Of a stretch of 64,000 nt of DNA, positions 20,701 to 31,872 are shown piece by piece. The translations under genes and the position numbers were made by a program. The stretch is from Undaria pinnatifida (Eukaryota; Sar; Phaeophyceae; Laminariales; Alariaceae): NCBI GenBank assembly GCA_012845835.1, contig JABAKD010000009.1, positions 8,645,413 to 8,709,412 of the forward strand, read 5' to 3'. The notes beneath the pieces are model-generated. The model saw nothing but the letters and a program-made list of their open reading frames with translations, made no database searches and was not told the origin of the DNA. Numbering within the stretch: position 1 is the stretch's first letter; each line of letters opens with the position of its first letter.

Positions 20701-23700
20701 CGTGATTTTGTGATTCCAACCCAGTAGAAGTTGGTAATTCTCAAACAGCCCAATGGCGATGCGGGATCAACCACGACATGGCTCTGTTGCATGACTAAGT
20801 TATCTTGTGGGCAGTGCTATTTTACCAATGCCATCGCGAAGAGCTTGTTAAGACCAGAAAGGTGCGGCGAGTATGGCGTCGCGGACTCAACAACGAAATG
20901 GGTCTGTAGGTTGTACACTACCCAGCAGACTATAAAATGACGTGATAAAGAGGTCTCGTGGGTAGTGCTATGTGTTCAACTGTTGAATTTATAGCGTTGG
21001 GGGGGGTAGGCGGGCACGGGCGAGGGGGGGAGGGGGAGGGGGGAAGGGGAGGGGGGGTGGCGTAGGGGACGGGGGGAAAGGGAGGCGTAAAATGTTTGTA
21101 CCACGTGGTCACGCGAATAACTAATCTACAGTAGTTGTACATCCAACAGAGCAGAGTCTTTCTATGGGTATTAGGTGATAAAAGCAGTGACCCCTGTATG
21201 AGCGGTAGGGAGCAGATCTCTAGCATTGCGGCAAAAATCGGATTGTCTTCCGATTGTGTGCACAAGTCAGTGCGCTACTGCCATAGTAGACGCAAACATC
21301 AACGCATCTTCTTCTTTTACTTCCCCCGGCTCATTATTAATAGCCGTTACTTGTACAGGGTGGGCGCGGCTTAGCGGTTGCTTAGCGGTTGCGCTCAGCG
21401 AAGAAATTGCCGAACACTAGTACATAGCTGGCACGTATCGAAGGCCTACGCCAACGTCTACTACGTAAGCGGTATACGGGTGTACGACACTGTCGGTACT
21501 GGTTTCGGTAATGTCGCCTGAGCTGAAAGAAAGCGAACACATGTTCTGCCGCGCCTTCCTCCTCCACGTCGTGCGTTGACACCTCCGCGCGCTCTGGGCA
21601 TAAAAAATCTCGCGCGCATCGAACAGATCAGATCACGGATCACAATATATACCCTGCAGGGCGGATATATCCCCGGTCTATACATGATATGCATGGTCTA
21701 CATCATCACTGCTGAATGGGATCCGTATCATCTGCATGGCCTAGCACTTATTTTCTACCATTGGTAGGTTGGAGCTGTACTATACAGATCCTTCACATAA
21801 TATCCTAACGGCAGATGATCTAGATGATCTAGATGATCTAGATCATGATCTGCCCGTTGTGTGAATTGAACTCTTGGCTTTCCTCGTGGCCCGCAGGATG
21901 CGCTTATCCAGAACAGGGAGGCGACAAAGCGCTTCGACACGCGAATGGGCGAGCTGTCCGATTTCGTCGAAATGCAGGTTCGTAAGCGCACCACACGACG
22001 CAGAGTTGTTTTTGGCCGATGCTACTCCTCGGCAAACGGCTGAAAAAAAGCAGAAGCTACCGTGTGAGTCGACGGTTTCGCCTACGGCCGATGTTAAGCT
22101 TCTTCAGCATCGAAACACCGTGCGTCGCTTGTTTGGCACGATGCCAAAAAAAAAACGGGTGCAGCCAGAAAGTACGCGGTCGCAGATCACGTTCGCCCAG
22201 TGGGTGTGGCCATCGTTTTTTCTTTTGGCGATAAATCACTGCCGAAAAATAAATCTGCTGGAGGCATCCGCTCCCACAGCACTACTTACAGCTCACCTAG
22301 GATATGGTGAGAGGGGGCGCGTTTTAGGGCGCTACAGACCCTATTTGGTTTGCAATGTTGAGCTTTCACAATATTGGGATGGGATTTCTTGTTACGCTTT
22401 TTTGGCTTTTTTTTCGTTCCATTCTTGAATAAGGTGTAGAGCCAATCTGCTGCCGTCAGGAGCGGAAAGAGGTGTATAGAACACCTGGCAATAAACGAGT
22501 ACAATAGGATATGATGCTACAATACTGTTTACCCTTGGTGTTTTTTCGCTTTTTTTCATCGTCACTTTTGGTCTCCATTTCAACCTCGTACGAGGTTTGT
22601 TCTACCCTCAGCGACGTTACGGACAAGCTTTGGTCACGGGTGCCCCCCCCCCCCCGCCCCCCCAGTACATGCCTTTATTTTTATCGCGCATAGGGTTGTG
22701 CTTTCCCGCTTTTCAGATTTTTCTATGCTCGTCGATTATCATCGAATTTTGCTATGAGGCTGGGACCGTGTCCCATCGGTAATTCAGCAGCCTCCTCAGT
22801 GTTTCGGACATTTATTCGATTTTGAGGCCATTTTTTACTGTTTTTTTCCAATGTGATAATGCACTGATCACATGAAAGCATCGTGACAATTCACACGCGA
22901 ACGAACACCCAACAAGGCTGAAGACAACCAAGTATTTCGTATGACCAGAAACACGAAAGCGTTCACGAGTGGGCACAACTGGAATGCAGTCCACAAACAC
23001 CGAGAGGCGCCGCATGTGATACACGGCGCAAGTTCGGGGGACGTGGCGGCTTGGGTTTTGGAAACCAAAAGGAGCAAAAAGCCCCATTCTTTTTTGTTGT
23101 TTCGTCAGGTTTTCTGTAAAAGCAGACAGCAAAGAAATGGTGAACAGAATAACAGCAAAAACTATCGTACCACACTTCCTGTTAATGGCTGCTGTTGCTG
23201 TTCTCACATTGAATCGTCCTCGCCATTTTCCAATTCGTGTGTTCACGGGACAGGCTCCAATCACTCTCGAGTGTAATAATATGTTGGATACAATGGCAAT
23301 ATTGGCCAGACCGCTCTCTCACTCACACAGTGACCAAGTGATCCATAGCGGATAGTTGGCTACAACCAACAAAAATACTAAATACATAGTCGCCGAGAAA
23401 AAAACAAACAAACCGAAGGGGTCCACATAGCTGCCCCCCCCACCCCCCGCCCCTCCCTCCCCGGGCGCCCGCGCGCCCCGTCCAGAACGAGCGGTTCGAA
23501 GAGAGCGTGGACAGGGCCGCGAAGGAGGGGAAGGACATGAAAAGCGCTCTCGAACTGGTGGAAATATCGGGAAACCTTAGCGTCGACGAGGAGGCTGTTA
23601 TGCGCGGCCGCTTGGAAGCGTTGGAAGAGGCCGAAGAGAAGGAGCAGGCCAACGACAGAGCCATCGAGGACAGGATAAAGGTACGTGTGCGTTTCTCTTT

Positions 23701-26700
23701 CTTTCTACACCTCGGACAGACCACGACCTATAGATCATCTGTTGTGGATAGATGCTGTAGCTGCCGCTATGAGATGCTGTGCAGGATCTGTATGTCAATA
23801 TCTATAGATCATCTACAGTGCATCTTACAGCTGCCATTAGAAGATGTTGTGCAAGATCAAAATCATCTACACTAGATCCTGTAGCTGCCGGTACGAGATG
23901 ATATGTCGTTGACAAGGTGCTCCAAGCGGGGATGCAGGGTGGTCAGTGTTGGGAAGCGCTCTCTTCATGGTTCCGGGTCTATGTTCGTCTCTCCTCATGG
24001 CTGGCTCGCTACACTCAAAGGCCTACATTATATTCTACTAAAAGGACACTCACAGACAAACAAAGCAGAGCTGTGGGCAGCGGCAGCAGAAGCAGTGAAC
24101 GACAGGGGGAGTCCTGTTGGACCACTCCGTCACCTACATTAAAGCCCATCTATGATGGCCTTGACGTGAACGTGGCATCTACTATCACCTGGTTCCACCG
24201 TAACATGGTTTCATGTCGAATCCATAAGCTATCCTCCTACGGAGGGCACTCCATTACATTGTGCAAGGATCTGCATATGTCGAGTATAGATCCAAACACC
24301 GGAATCAAGTTCTAGGATAATGCAGACCGTACGGGTCCCACCAGGAAACATGACGTTAGATCATACAGATCTTCCAGAAAGATCTAGACTACACCATCAA
24401 GTGGGTACCAATCGATGATCTGTCTGTCCGATGTGTGAAAATCGTTTTGTTTCTGCTCATCGACATCCTGCATATCGACGACAAGATAAAACGTATGTGC
24501 GTATTTTCGCAGGAAACCGGTGATTCTACCTGTCGGTATCTTGCACATCTATTAATAGTGTCGGTGCAGAGTGTTCATAGGGTACAGCTGCTCGTGACAC
24601 GTGCTGTAGGTGCCCGCGTGTATGGTTTGTTGCGGCAATGGTGAAAGGAAAAAGCAGCATTTGCGCCAGAGTGTACATTAGGTCGACATTCTTTGTTTCA
24701 AGTTGATCCAGGTATACTGCTGGAAGAGCCACTACAGTACGTAGATTTGGTCGTGCATCATGGCTGGAAGTTTCAGAGCCAGCTTGTGAGTGGCGCTGAA
24801 CAGGGCGGTCAGAAAACCTGCGCCTTTTGCACACTGCTTGGGTGGCATCTGAAATACTCCGTATTTTGCGTATAAAATTCAATCAGGACAAAAAATAATA
24901 GCTCCACCGCCTTTCTTCGCACGTTGCTTCCTTCCTTTAAAAAAAAACGAAAAACTAGTGGTACGAGGAGGCGTTCGAGGAGGTGAAAGCGGTGTCCAAC
25001 ATCGACGACCTGGACAGACTCGTTACGGTCTTCATGAAGCAGGAGGACGAGCACTTTTCGCTCTTCAACTACATTCAGACCGTCAACCAGGAGACCGACC
25101 AGCACTTGGAGAAGACGGAGGAGTTAGAGGTGATGACTACGTACAGTAGTAGTAGTCGTGGTCCCCTAACGAGGCGGTACAAAATAAGGCGGTATCGCTA
25201 AACACGGCGGTCAAAAGTCACCTGGCACGATTAAAACTCGCAATACGGCTGTGACCACCTTTTTTTCTTTTTTTTGTGCTCATCCCTTCTACTATCTCGG
25301 CACTTTTTCTTTTTCCTTCTCCCTCCCAAAACGTAACTCACATCATCCGGGGCCACCAAGCAGGCTCTTCTCCCGCCCCTCCCCCACTATGGTGCGCGTC
25401 TTCATTTTCCTTGCAGGAAGATTCCAGCAATGTCTTCCCTCGTCGACTCGCGTCGACCTTATCCACGGCTGTTCCCTCGATAGGGCGGTCCGCCGCCCTA
25501 TCGAGGGCAGTTGAGGCCTCCACATCTGCACAGACACCCTCACGCCATACCGTAATGCACTGTCCGCGCTACTAGAGCGAAGAAGAAGCTGATTGACCCT
25601 AATGAGGCGGTAACAGGGGTCTCGCACACCTCCGCCTTGTTCGGAGACCACTACTCTACTACTCTAGTATTCTAGTACTCTAGTGCAAGTGTTGTTATCC
25701 GATTTAAAAGCCCGTCTTGAAAAGCCGGTGTTGCCGCTCGTATCTCCGGTGCCGCTCTCGTATCAGATTGGGAATGGTACAGGTGTTTAGTATAGGCGTC
25801 ACAAGGTGTGACAAGTCGATTGGCCGCTCTCGGTACGGTTTTCTCGTATTAGAGGCGCGCTCGTAAATCGGATATCTCAATACTGTGTAACGCTACTAAC
25901 CGTTTAGGAACTTAACGCTACTAACCCTTTAGGAACTGTAGATGCTCGTTTGGTGTTGGATACAATGTTTTTTACGCATTTCAATGTTCCGCGGTCCGTG
26001 TTTCATGTAGTTGTTGGCACTAACGCTGCATGCTATCCGATGGCAAATAAAAAATAATAGCAGCAATGTTTGTAAGTTTTTTTTTTGTCATAGTGGTATA
26101 AGGATTTAACAGAGATTTCACAGCACAAACTATCGGCCAAAAAACCAAGGGGCCAAGGAGACTCTCTTTCCGTTGATAACCAAAACTAACACCGGTGCCA
26201 TGAATATATCCTTCCACCCCTCGTCACCGGCTCCTGTGCTACCTGCACGGGGTACGATTGACAGGCGGAGATAGCAAAGTACGAAGAGGAGCAAGGTGTA
26301 GAAGAAAGGCAGCGAGTAGCCATAATCAAAAGCTTGCACGAGAGAGCCACAGCTCAGAAAGCGGCCAGCGAGGTCTGGGCGGCGAAAGTAGAAGAATCAC
26401 AAGCCGTGGCGGATAATCTCGCCAAAAAGGTGAGAGGCACAACTCTACAGAAAGAATAGATATGTCTAGACGAAGCTAAAAAGTGCAATGTGCTTAGTCT
26501 TGTGTGGCTCGCGTACACAGTATTGTGTAGAGATTTCGATAAGACGAGGAGTAGGAGGATCAGGCAGTAAACGCAGGTCAAATAATTGCTAGCTACTCCT
26601 TGAGTGCCTTCGCTTTTCTGTGCATATACCACGCCCTAAAATTGCCACACGGTACTGCGCTTAAGCGTGGACGCTGCCCGCCTCGGTAGGTTCGTGAAGC

Positions 26701-29700
26701 GCTCTAACCGCACACTCTCGAAGATATCCCAACGTGCACTTGCCCCAGGGTATACACATCATACCCCGGCAAACATGTTCTCGCCCTCTCCCTGACCGTT
26801 CAGATTGGCTACCTACCCCCTGGTTTTGCCGCCACGACGGTGTCACAGGTACATTCCCCACTCGTTCCTACTGCGGTAAGAGTACGCGGAAATAATACCA
26901 GGCAAACAGAACTCGTACTACGATAGAGGTATACCTTTTTTTGGCATAAATGGGGTTTTTGAAATCGTCGGAAACAGGGCAATTTTTTTTTTTTGCATGA
27001 TGATTCACGTTTGTGTACCTATCCCATCGGGGGATTGTTTCATCCGCGATAAAGCAGGTTTATTTTTCTCCACAAGTAAGTTTTTTGGGAAAGTCCTTAA
27101 GATCTCAAAATGAGGGGTAGTATTAGAAAAAAAAAGTGGTGCACCTCTGTCGTAGCACGCGTCTACAGCAGCGGCATGCCGCGCCCTCGACAACTTTCGG
27201 CACGATGTGCGCACACACCCAGGTATGTAGTTGTTGAAACGTCGCGCTACCATTGTGAACTCCCTTGCCCGTAATGAAAGACGACCACAAAACCTAAACC
27301 TGACCCTAACCACAACGCAAAAACCACGTGTATATTTCGAATTCTTGGCCCAGGCTCGAATGAATTTTGTTCAAGATTCGGTGCGACCGGTACACGAAAT
27401 CAGCAGAGCAACAGCATGCCGCGCCCTCCAACTCTCGAGCAAGGTCTGCTTGCACGCGCAAGGCCTCTGTAGCCGTTACACGCTCTCCTGCCCATGTTGA
27501 ACTTCTCGTTGCCCATTATTGAAAGTTAACCCTAAACAACTTAGCCATAGGCCTACTCCTAACCCTCGCCCAAATCCTGAACCACGTTTATGCTTAATCT
27601 ATTTACGGAGGATCATAGTAAACGGGACCTACGATGCATACAAAAAGCTATATATTGCCCGCTTTTTGACCAACCATTGTTGGCCCTGGTTATTACGTTT
27701 CGCCGTTTTGAGCACAGGCTCAGTCTATCTGCTTCAAGATACAGTGCGACCAGTACCTGCAGACCGCAGCCAAGGACGCGACGGGGGAACGCGCGGCGGG
27801 GCTCCAGTCCATGGCCAGCACCCTGACCGGGCAGGGCATCACCGTGTCCAACATCGTGGACTACATGGGCCTAATCGAGCAGCGCTCCGTGCAGGTCAGC
27901 CGTGTATAGGGGAGGGGGGGGGGGGGCAGGAGGATACCATATACTACCTGGTAGCACGCAGTGCAACACACGCGCCCTCGCGTGGGTTTTCCGATCTGAC
28001 GATTCTCGACGAAAAGGGAGAGATGCCGCATGGCACGCAAAATATTACACACACGCTCTTGCGGCGAATTTCGGTGATTCTCTGCCAACAGGGAGAGATG
28101 CAGCACGCCAAAAATTACGCACACGTTCTCGCTGCCAGCTGGTGTTCTCGATAACACGGGGGAGGTACCTTACATCACGCATATAACTCAACACATGCAC
28201 ACCCTTGCACGGTTTTTCCATGTTAATTGTCTCGACCAGGGGAGGGGGAGACTGGAAAACGCAGAGCGATGTGTTCTCTATGGAGAGATATCGAACACGC
28301 AATATATATATTACCGAAAAATATAGATACACCCCTCCGGGTGCATGTATAAGCCATACACCCCTACCCAAAGCATTGTTAATTTTTTATGTGAACACAC
28401 TCTGATCGTCGCACCCCCCGTGCGATGTTCGGGCTAGGTAGGTTAGGCCTTAGGCTTCTGGTCGGGTTGGGACCTGGTGCCAGGTACATCGGTATGCTAT
28501 TACCGGTAGTACAGTGGCAGTGTATTAAAAAGAGGTGAATGGCTTATATATGCCAAAAAAAAAACATGGCCTGTCGACGACGCTCATTTGGCAAGGAGTT
28601 AGAGGGCTCTGGTCCGTTTGACCACAGGTAAAAGTTTAACCAATTGCCCACCCAAGCTAAGCCTCATAACAGCTACTCGCAGCGGCGCGCGTAACTTTCT
28701 TTTATATAACACACACCTTCGAGCATTTTTTTCGGAGCTGGTGAACAAAAAAAGAGTGAGTGCAAATGCCCGAGCAATGCTTGTGGCTGTGGAGAGGTCT
28801 CGATGAGATGTCTCCAAAGTTGATATTTTTCGTTGTTCGTGTCCCCCCCCCCATTTTATTTTATTTTCTTTTACTTTTGGCGGTCACCATGATGGTTATC
28901 GAGTTAGATCACATTGTGCGGGGTGGAGAACCCTAACTCCGCACGAGGGGAATGATCGCATCACGTAGTGTGAATATGGTAAGACACCCACAAGGCAGTT
29001 GGGCAGTAATACCCGTTGCTGTTTCTGGAGTGGTCACACCAGAAAACAAAGTTTAACTCATTGGCGCTGTCATCCATACGCAAGAAAGTAGGCACAAGGT
29101 GCCGAAGTCCGTCAGACGAGTGGTTCTTGGAAGGATGGAGTTCACCCTTCCTGCGACTCGCCGAACACCTCACGGAGCTTCGCGCTTGTTTCAAGAAATG
29201 TCTGCCTGGTTGGTGAAAACCCGACGTGCTCCGTCCCGGCATAGTAGGGATGCGAGGGTCTATGGTCATACTGCACAAACTGAGTACATCCCTTGCTTTG
29301 GATAAAAACGGCCCGGAAAACAACATCCCAGAAGGTCAGATTTGTCATTGATTGCGTGTTGTACGGGTATGTCCACGACACGGCCTCCAACAGTTTTATT
29401 GCTTTGTGTCGCGTGTTGATCATCGTGGTCGTGGTTTTTGGGTGATACTGCTTGTAAATCGCTTACTACACTCACACGACGCGTCCTTCTATCCATGCAA
29501 TGGAACGTATTTTCTAGGATTTTCTTTGTAATCCGACTATCTGCCCCGCCCCCCCCTCGCAGGGGACGTCGAATTCCTCTTATGCAGTTTAGCGTAAAAT
29601 TTAGGGTTATCAATGTAATCCGTACATTCTGCTCTACCGCCCCCCCGCCCCCTGGCCTATATTATGCATAGGTTGGGTTGGCGTCGGTTGGCAAAGGCAC

Positions 29701-31872
29701 TGTGAAACATAGCGCTCACTACATGAGCTAGACCACCAAGGTACCGTTTTTTTTTGTTGATTTTTGGCGGTCGATCACAGCTGGCGGTCGAGTTAGATCA
29801 TATTGTGAGGGGTGCAGAGCTTTTACTCCGCACAACGGGAATGATCGTATCACGTAGTGTGAAACTGGTAAGGCACCCACGAGGCAGTTACATAGTAATA
29901 CCCAGTGCTCTCTCTGGAAGTGGCCATACCGAAAATTAAATGAACTCATAGAAGCTGCCATCCATTTGCAAGCCCGCTTCACAAGCGGGTCCTAGTAGGA
30001 TGCAGCTCACCCTTCATGCGACTCGCCGAACACCTCACGGCGCTTCGCGCTTGGTGCAAGCAATGTCTTCCTGGTCGGTGAACACCCGAAGTGCTCCGTC
30101 CCGCCATTGTAGGGCTGCGAGGGTCTACGGCTATAAACGAATATTGAGTACCCCCCCCCTCCTCCCCCCTCCCAAGGTGATATCGAACTACACGAAGAAG
30201 CTCGTATCCTCAGACCCGGAGGCGAACCCGATACGCGGCCCGTTCCAGCCCCCATCCTGGGAGCTGCCGGAAGGGTCTGAGTATCCCGATGTGTCCGACG
30301 ATGAGTCTGAGGGGGAAGAAGTGAACACGGGGGACCGACCTGTATCACTGGAAGAAACGAGGAAAGAGATGGAGGAGAGGATGGAGAAGAAGGTGAACAA
30401 TTATTTTTAACGTGTATCGCACATGCAACACGCGAAAGAGATGACACATCCTCCTCTTTGCGATTTTTGTTTCTAGTTTTTTTAGTTTTTATTCGATTTT
30501 GTCAATACCGTAACAAGGGGGGGGTACACAGATACACACAACACTGTTGAAAGGTCTCTAAAGGTGTACCACGCAGCTGGCACGAGAGCGCGTGGAGATG
30601 ACTCAAGACGGTGGTACAGAATTCCTGTCTTTCACCAAGGCAACGGTGGGGGAGATGTTAATACGCCCCCCTTTTTCCACTACGGGACTTGAGCCACTCG
30701 CACGAGTGGCTCTGCACCTCACTGACGAAACGGCTTTACACGATATGCTTGTTGCAAGCGTGGATTATTGTTGCGTTGCGGATTCATGCTGCAAAATTAT
30801 TTTGAAAAAATAAAAAAAGCCTAAGACCGCAAAAGGAACAGGGGGTCACTTGCGCGGGTGACTCCGGGTCACTGAAAAAAAAAAATGCCCAAAAAGGGAG
30901 CCCCCTATCGTAGCATTGGTTTCCTGGCATTGTCCAGTCGTCGAGTCTGACTCGATCTCATGAGGAGCTGAACAACGAGTGACATCGGGATGCGCCGATG
31001 AACACCGCAAAATATCCCGACATCCCTATATACCACTACTAGAATCCCTATACAGCATGGAGCTCCTCGGCAAACACGTGCGAAAATGGTAGCGACGGGA
31101 TTATTTCCGTCGAGATATTTATTTTCCTCCAAGTAAACAAGCCGCATCGCTAGCTCGGCGTGTTTGGGTTGTGCTTTCCCTCGCTGTGGCAAAATGTCAG
31201 CCTTCGAAATTAGCTGGGCTTTTTCACGGGTCAAGGTCGAGCCAGGGTAGCCCTTCCCGTCCCGCGATATTTGAAAACCTCCTGACCCGACCCGACCAGA
31301 CCCGTCCCGTCCCGTGATATTTCAACACCACCTGACCCGACCCCACTCGACAAGATCCGCGGATCGGGTCGCGACCCGTGAAAAGCCATGGATGTTTTCG
31401 TCGGAGGGGGTGTGGTATATTTTTGCGCGTTAGCACATCCCTTGAAGTTTTACACACACCCTTTGAAGTTTTTTTTTTGTTCTTTCTTGCCTTGACTTGT
31501 ATCACGATGGATAGAGCGCCTCCCACGCCTCACGTGGGAGTTTCTTTCGAACACACAGGAAGCCCTCGCTAAACCACCCCTCTTCTTTACGGTGCCAAAA
31601 GCCGTATCATAGTGAAAATAGCCCCCACGCAAGAAAAAACCACCCATTTCATTATTGTGGCAAAAGGCTTATCGTACATGTTGTTTTTTGTAGAGTCACA
31701 CGCCCATTATCCGGTCTCTCTGCTCCTACCCTTCGATGTCCCACACGCGCGACAGGTTGCCACGATGCGACGAAAAGCGGCGTTTCTCAGAAAAATACCG
31801 GGGCGTAGCTTCAACGGCACTGCGTCAACGGGGCGGGGCACCAACAGAGGCGGAGCGGCCTCACCGAGATAG
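17607..31872 (+). CDS. ODA1: Outer dynein arm docking complex coiled-coil protein (ODA1/DC2; CCDC114/CCDC63 family)
   Basis: This family docks outer dynein arms onto doublet microtubules of motile cilia. Exons: 17607-17714, 19280-about 19345, 19790-19843 (or from 19735), 20213-20419, 21897-21977, 23486-23680, 24959-25129, 26265-26429, 27718-27894, 30177-30392, 31756-31872; nearly all are phase 0. The product is about 520 residues against roughly 550-670 for ODA1, CCDC63 and CCDC114. It is coiled coil almost throughout, with family hallmarks in the right order: NLEARLNK, KINHLRKER, WYEEAFEEV, EDEHFSLFNYI, KYEEEQGVEERQR, GITVSNIVDYMGLIEQR, then an acidic Ser/Asp region and a basic tail. Exon 2-3 joining, the true start and the last exon are the uncertain parts. 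Introns hold most of the repeats between 17.7 and 31.7 kb. Confidence 0.85.
18000..18240. repeat. Minisatellite, 76-bp unit, about three copies
   Basis: Units start 'ggatgtaaaaacagagccgc' and include 'catcatttgcatgccatg'. It lies in ODA1 intron 1. One frame stays open across all copies, which follows from the unit length and is not evidence of coding. Confidence 0.7.
18516..18776. repeat. Inverted-repeat element, family D, copy 2
   Basis: Ends 'ccacacctcggacag' and 'ctgtctgagatgtgaaag' are inverted repeats; the inside carries 'ccatctagatcatct'. In ODA1 intron 1. Confidence 0.55.
19280..19345 (+). CDS. ODA1: ODA1 exon 2 (3' end uncertain)
   Basis: Acceptor 'ctttctaacag'; reads ALRQARSEIDALRRRTK in phase 0. 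The end may be GAT|gttttg at 19345, or a GC-type donor CAG|gcaaga about 16 bp on. A 39-bp tandem duplication covers both choices. Confidence 0.55.
19343..19420. repeat. 39-bp perfect tandem duplication
   Basis: Copies 19343-19381 and 19382-19420 are identical, beginning 'gatgttttgaaccttcac'. The length is a multiple of three and it overlaps the presumed donor region of ODA1 exon 2. Confidence 0.85.
19790..19843 (+). CDS. ODA1: ODA1 exon 3
   Basis: ADQNQRKLVANLEARLNK then AAG|gtaaac; matches family KQIRxLENRLDK. A better pyrimidine tract ends at 19734 ('gctcctgatttcgccag'), so the exon may begin at 19735 in phase 2. Confidence 0.7.
20028..20236. repeat. Duplicated intron-exon boundary of ODA1 exon 4
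   Basis: The 78 bases at about 20028-20106 resemble those at 20160-20236, from 'atttccgtgcgttttttttc' through 'ttgcttatcaggcatagcg'. The second copy is the real acceptor and start of exon 4. The first is a decayed duplicate about 130 bp upstream. Confidence 0.6.
20213..20419 (+). CDS. ODA1: ODA1 exon 4
   Basis: Acceptor 'cacaaaacag', donor AGAGAG|gtaacg, 69 codons. LLIRHSETVNGNAELKQKI and NHLRKER line up with the family ALVKFNEAL...LREQIDNLRRER without a gap. Confidence 0.88.
20995..21085. repeat. G-rich tract (possible G-quadruplex)
   Basis: Many G runs of 4-8 separated by one to four bases over about 90 bp in ODA1 intron 4. Confidence 0.5.
21897..21977 (+). CDS. ODA1: ODA1 exon 5
   Basis: Acceptor 'cgtggcccgcag', donor ATGCAG|gttcgt, 27 codons of charged helix (NREATKRFDTRMGELSDFVE), in the place of the family QADKEQAxFEQEWRELGKLIEED. 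Confidence 0.85.
23486..23680 (+). CDS. ODA1: ODA1 exon 6
   Basis: Acceptor 'cgccccgtccag', donor ATAAAG|gtacgt, 65 codons of highly charged coiled coil (RLEALEEAEEKEQANDRAIE). Confidence 0.85.
23706..24440. repeat. Family D element, copy 3, with nested family A insertion
   Basis: Outer ends 'tacacctcggacag' and 'ctgtccgatgtgtgaaaa' are inverted repeats. The middle (about 23920-24270) is a family A repeat also found at 42710-43085 (+) and 63485-63910 (-). In ODA1 intron 6. Confidence 0.6.
24959..25129 (+). CDS. ODA1: ODA1 exon 7, family signature
   Basis: 57 codons, donor TTAGAG|gtgatg. WYEEAFEEVKAVSNIDDLDR and EDEHFSLFNYI are the best-conserved signatures of the CCDC114/CCDC63/ODA1 family (YEEAFxxIxxATGIxDIxEL, EEENFALFNYVNELN). 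The acceptor 'aaaaactag' lies after an A-rich stretch. Confidence 0.9.
26265..26429 (+). CDS. ODA1: ODA1 exon 8
   Basis: Acceptor 'gtacgattgacag', donor AAAAAG|gtgaga, 55 codons. AEIAKYEEEQGVEERQRVAI matches the family EIEKYRGQ...DNQRKxIL segment. Confidence 0.88.
26914..27161. repeat. MITE-like element, family C, copy 1
   Basis: Ends 'actacgatagaggtatacc' and 'ggtgcacctctgtcgtagca' are inverted repeats about 245 bp apart. The inside has A/T runs and no frame. In ODA1 intron 8. Other copies: 36655-36928, 54102-54366, 61738-61987. Confidence 0.65.
27718..27894 (+). CDS. ODA1: ODA1 exon 9
   Basis: Acceptor 'gttttgagcacag', donor GTGCAG|gtcagc, 59 codons. CFKIQCDQ and GITVSNIVDYMGLIEQR match the family FEKIGCN and GVTExNxxxYLGIIEQRTNE. 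Confidence 0.9.
28865..30176 (+). repeat. Interspersed repeat family B, copies 2 and 3 in ODA1 intron 9
   Basis: Two copies in the same orientation (about 28865-29300 and 29665-30176), separated by about 360 bp. The second ends 'gagtaccccccccctcc' directly against ODA1 exon 10. Confidence 0.65.
30177..30392 (+). CDS. ODA1: ODA1 exon 10
   Basis: Acceptor 'ctcccccctcccaag', donor AAGAAG|gtgaac, 72 codons. It begins VISNYTKKLV, then a Pro-rich and acidic stretch (DVSDDESEGEE), then RPVSLEETRKEMEERMEKK, in the place of the family DDxxxxRPLxREELKxKT. Its pyrimidine tract is the C-rich tail of a family B repeat. Confidence 0.82.
30630..30922. repeat. Inverted-repeat element, family F, copy 1
   Basis: Ends 'caaggcaacggtggggga' and 'ctatcgtagcattgg' are inverted. 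Internal hallmark 'gccactcgcacgagtggc' and 'gggtcacttgcgcgggtgac'. Related copies at 52335-52640 and 53690-54505, with a degraded one at about 57940-58110. Confidence 0.5.
31217..31390 (+). repeat. Small inverted-repeat element, family E, copy 2
   Basis: Terminal inverted repeats GGCTTTTTCACGGGTC and GACCCGTGAAAAGCC; about 170 bp with repeated GACCCGACC words. In ODA1 intron 10. Confidence 0.65.
31756..31872 (+). CDS. ODA1: ODA1 exon 11, probable last exon
   Basis: Acceptor 'ccacacgcgcgacag' after a long pyrimidine tract, phase 0, 38 codons to TAG. Strongly basic tail (MRRKAAFLRKIPGR, then Gly/Thr/Ser). It fits in phase and charge but has no family match, so another last exon, even the one at 34612, cannot be excluded. 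Confidence 0.6.
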   Translation, partial: VATMRRKAAFLRKIPGRSFNGTASTGRGTNRGGAASPR

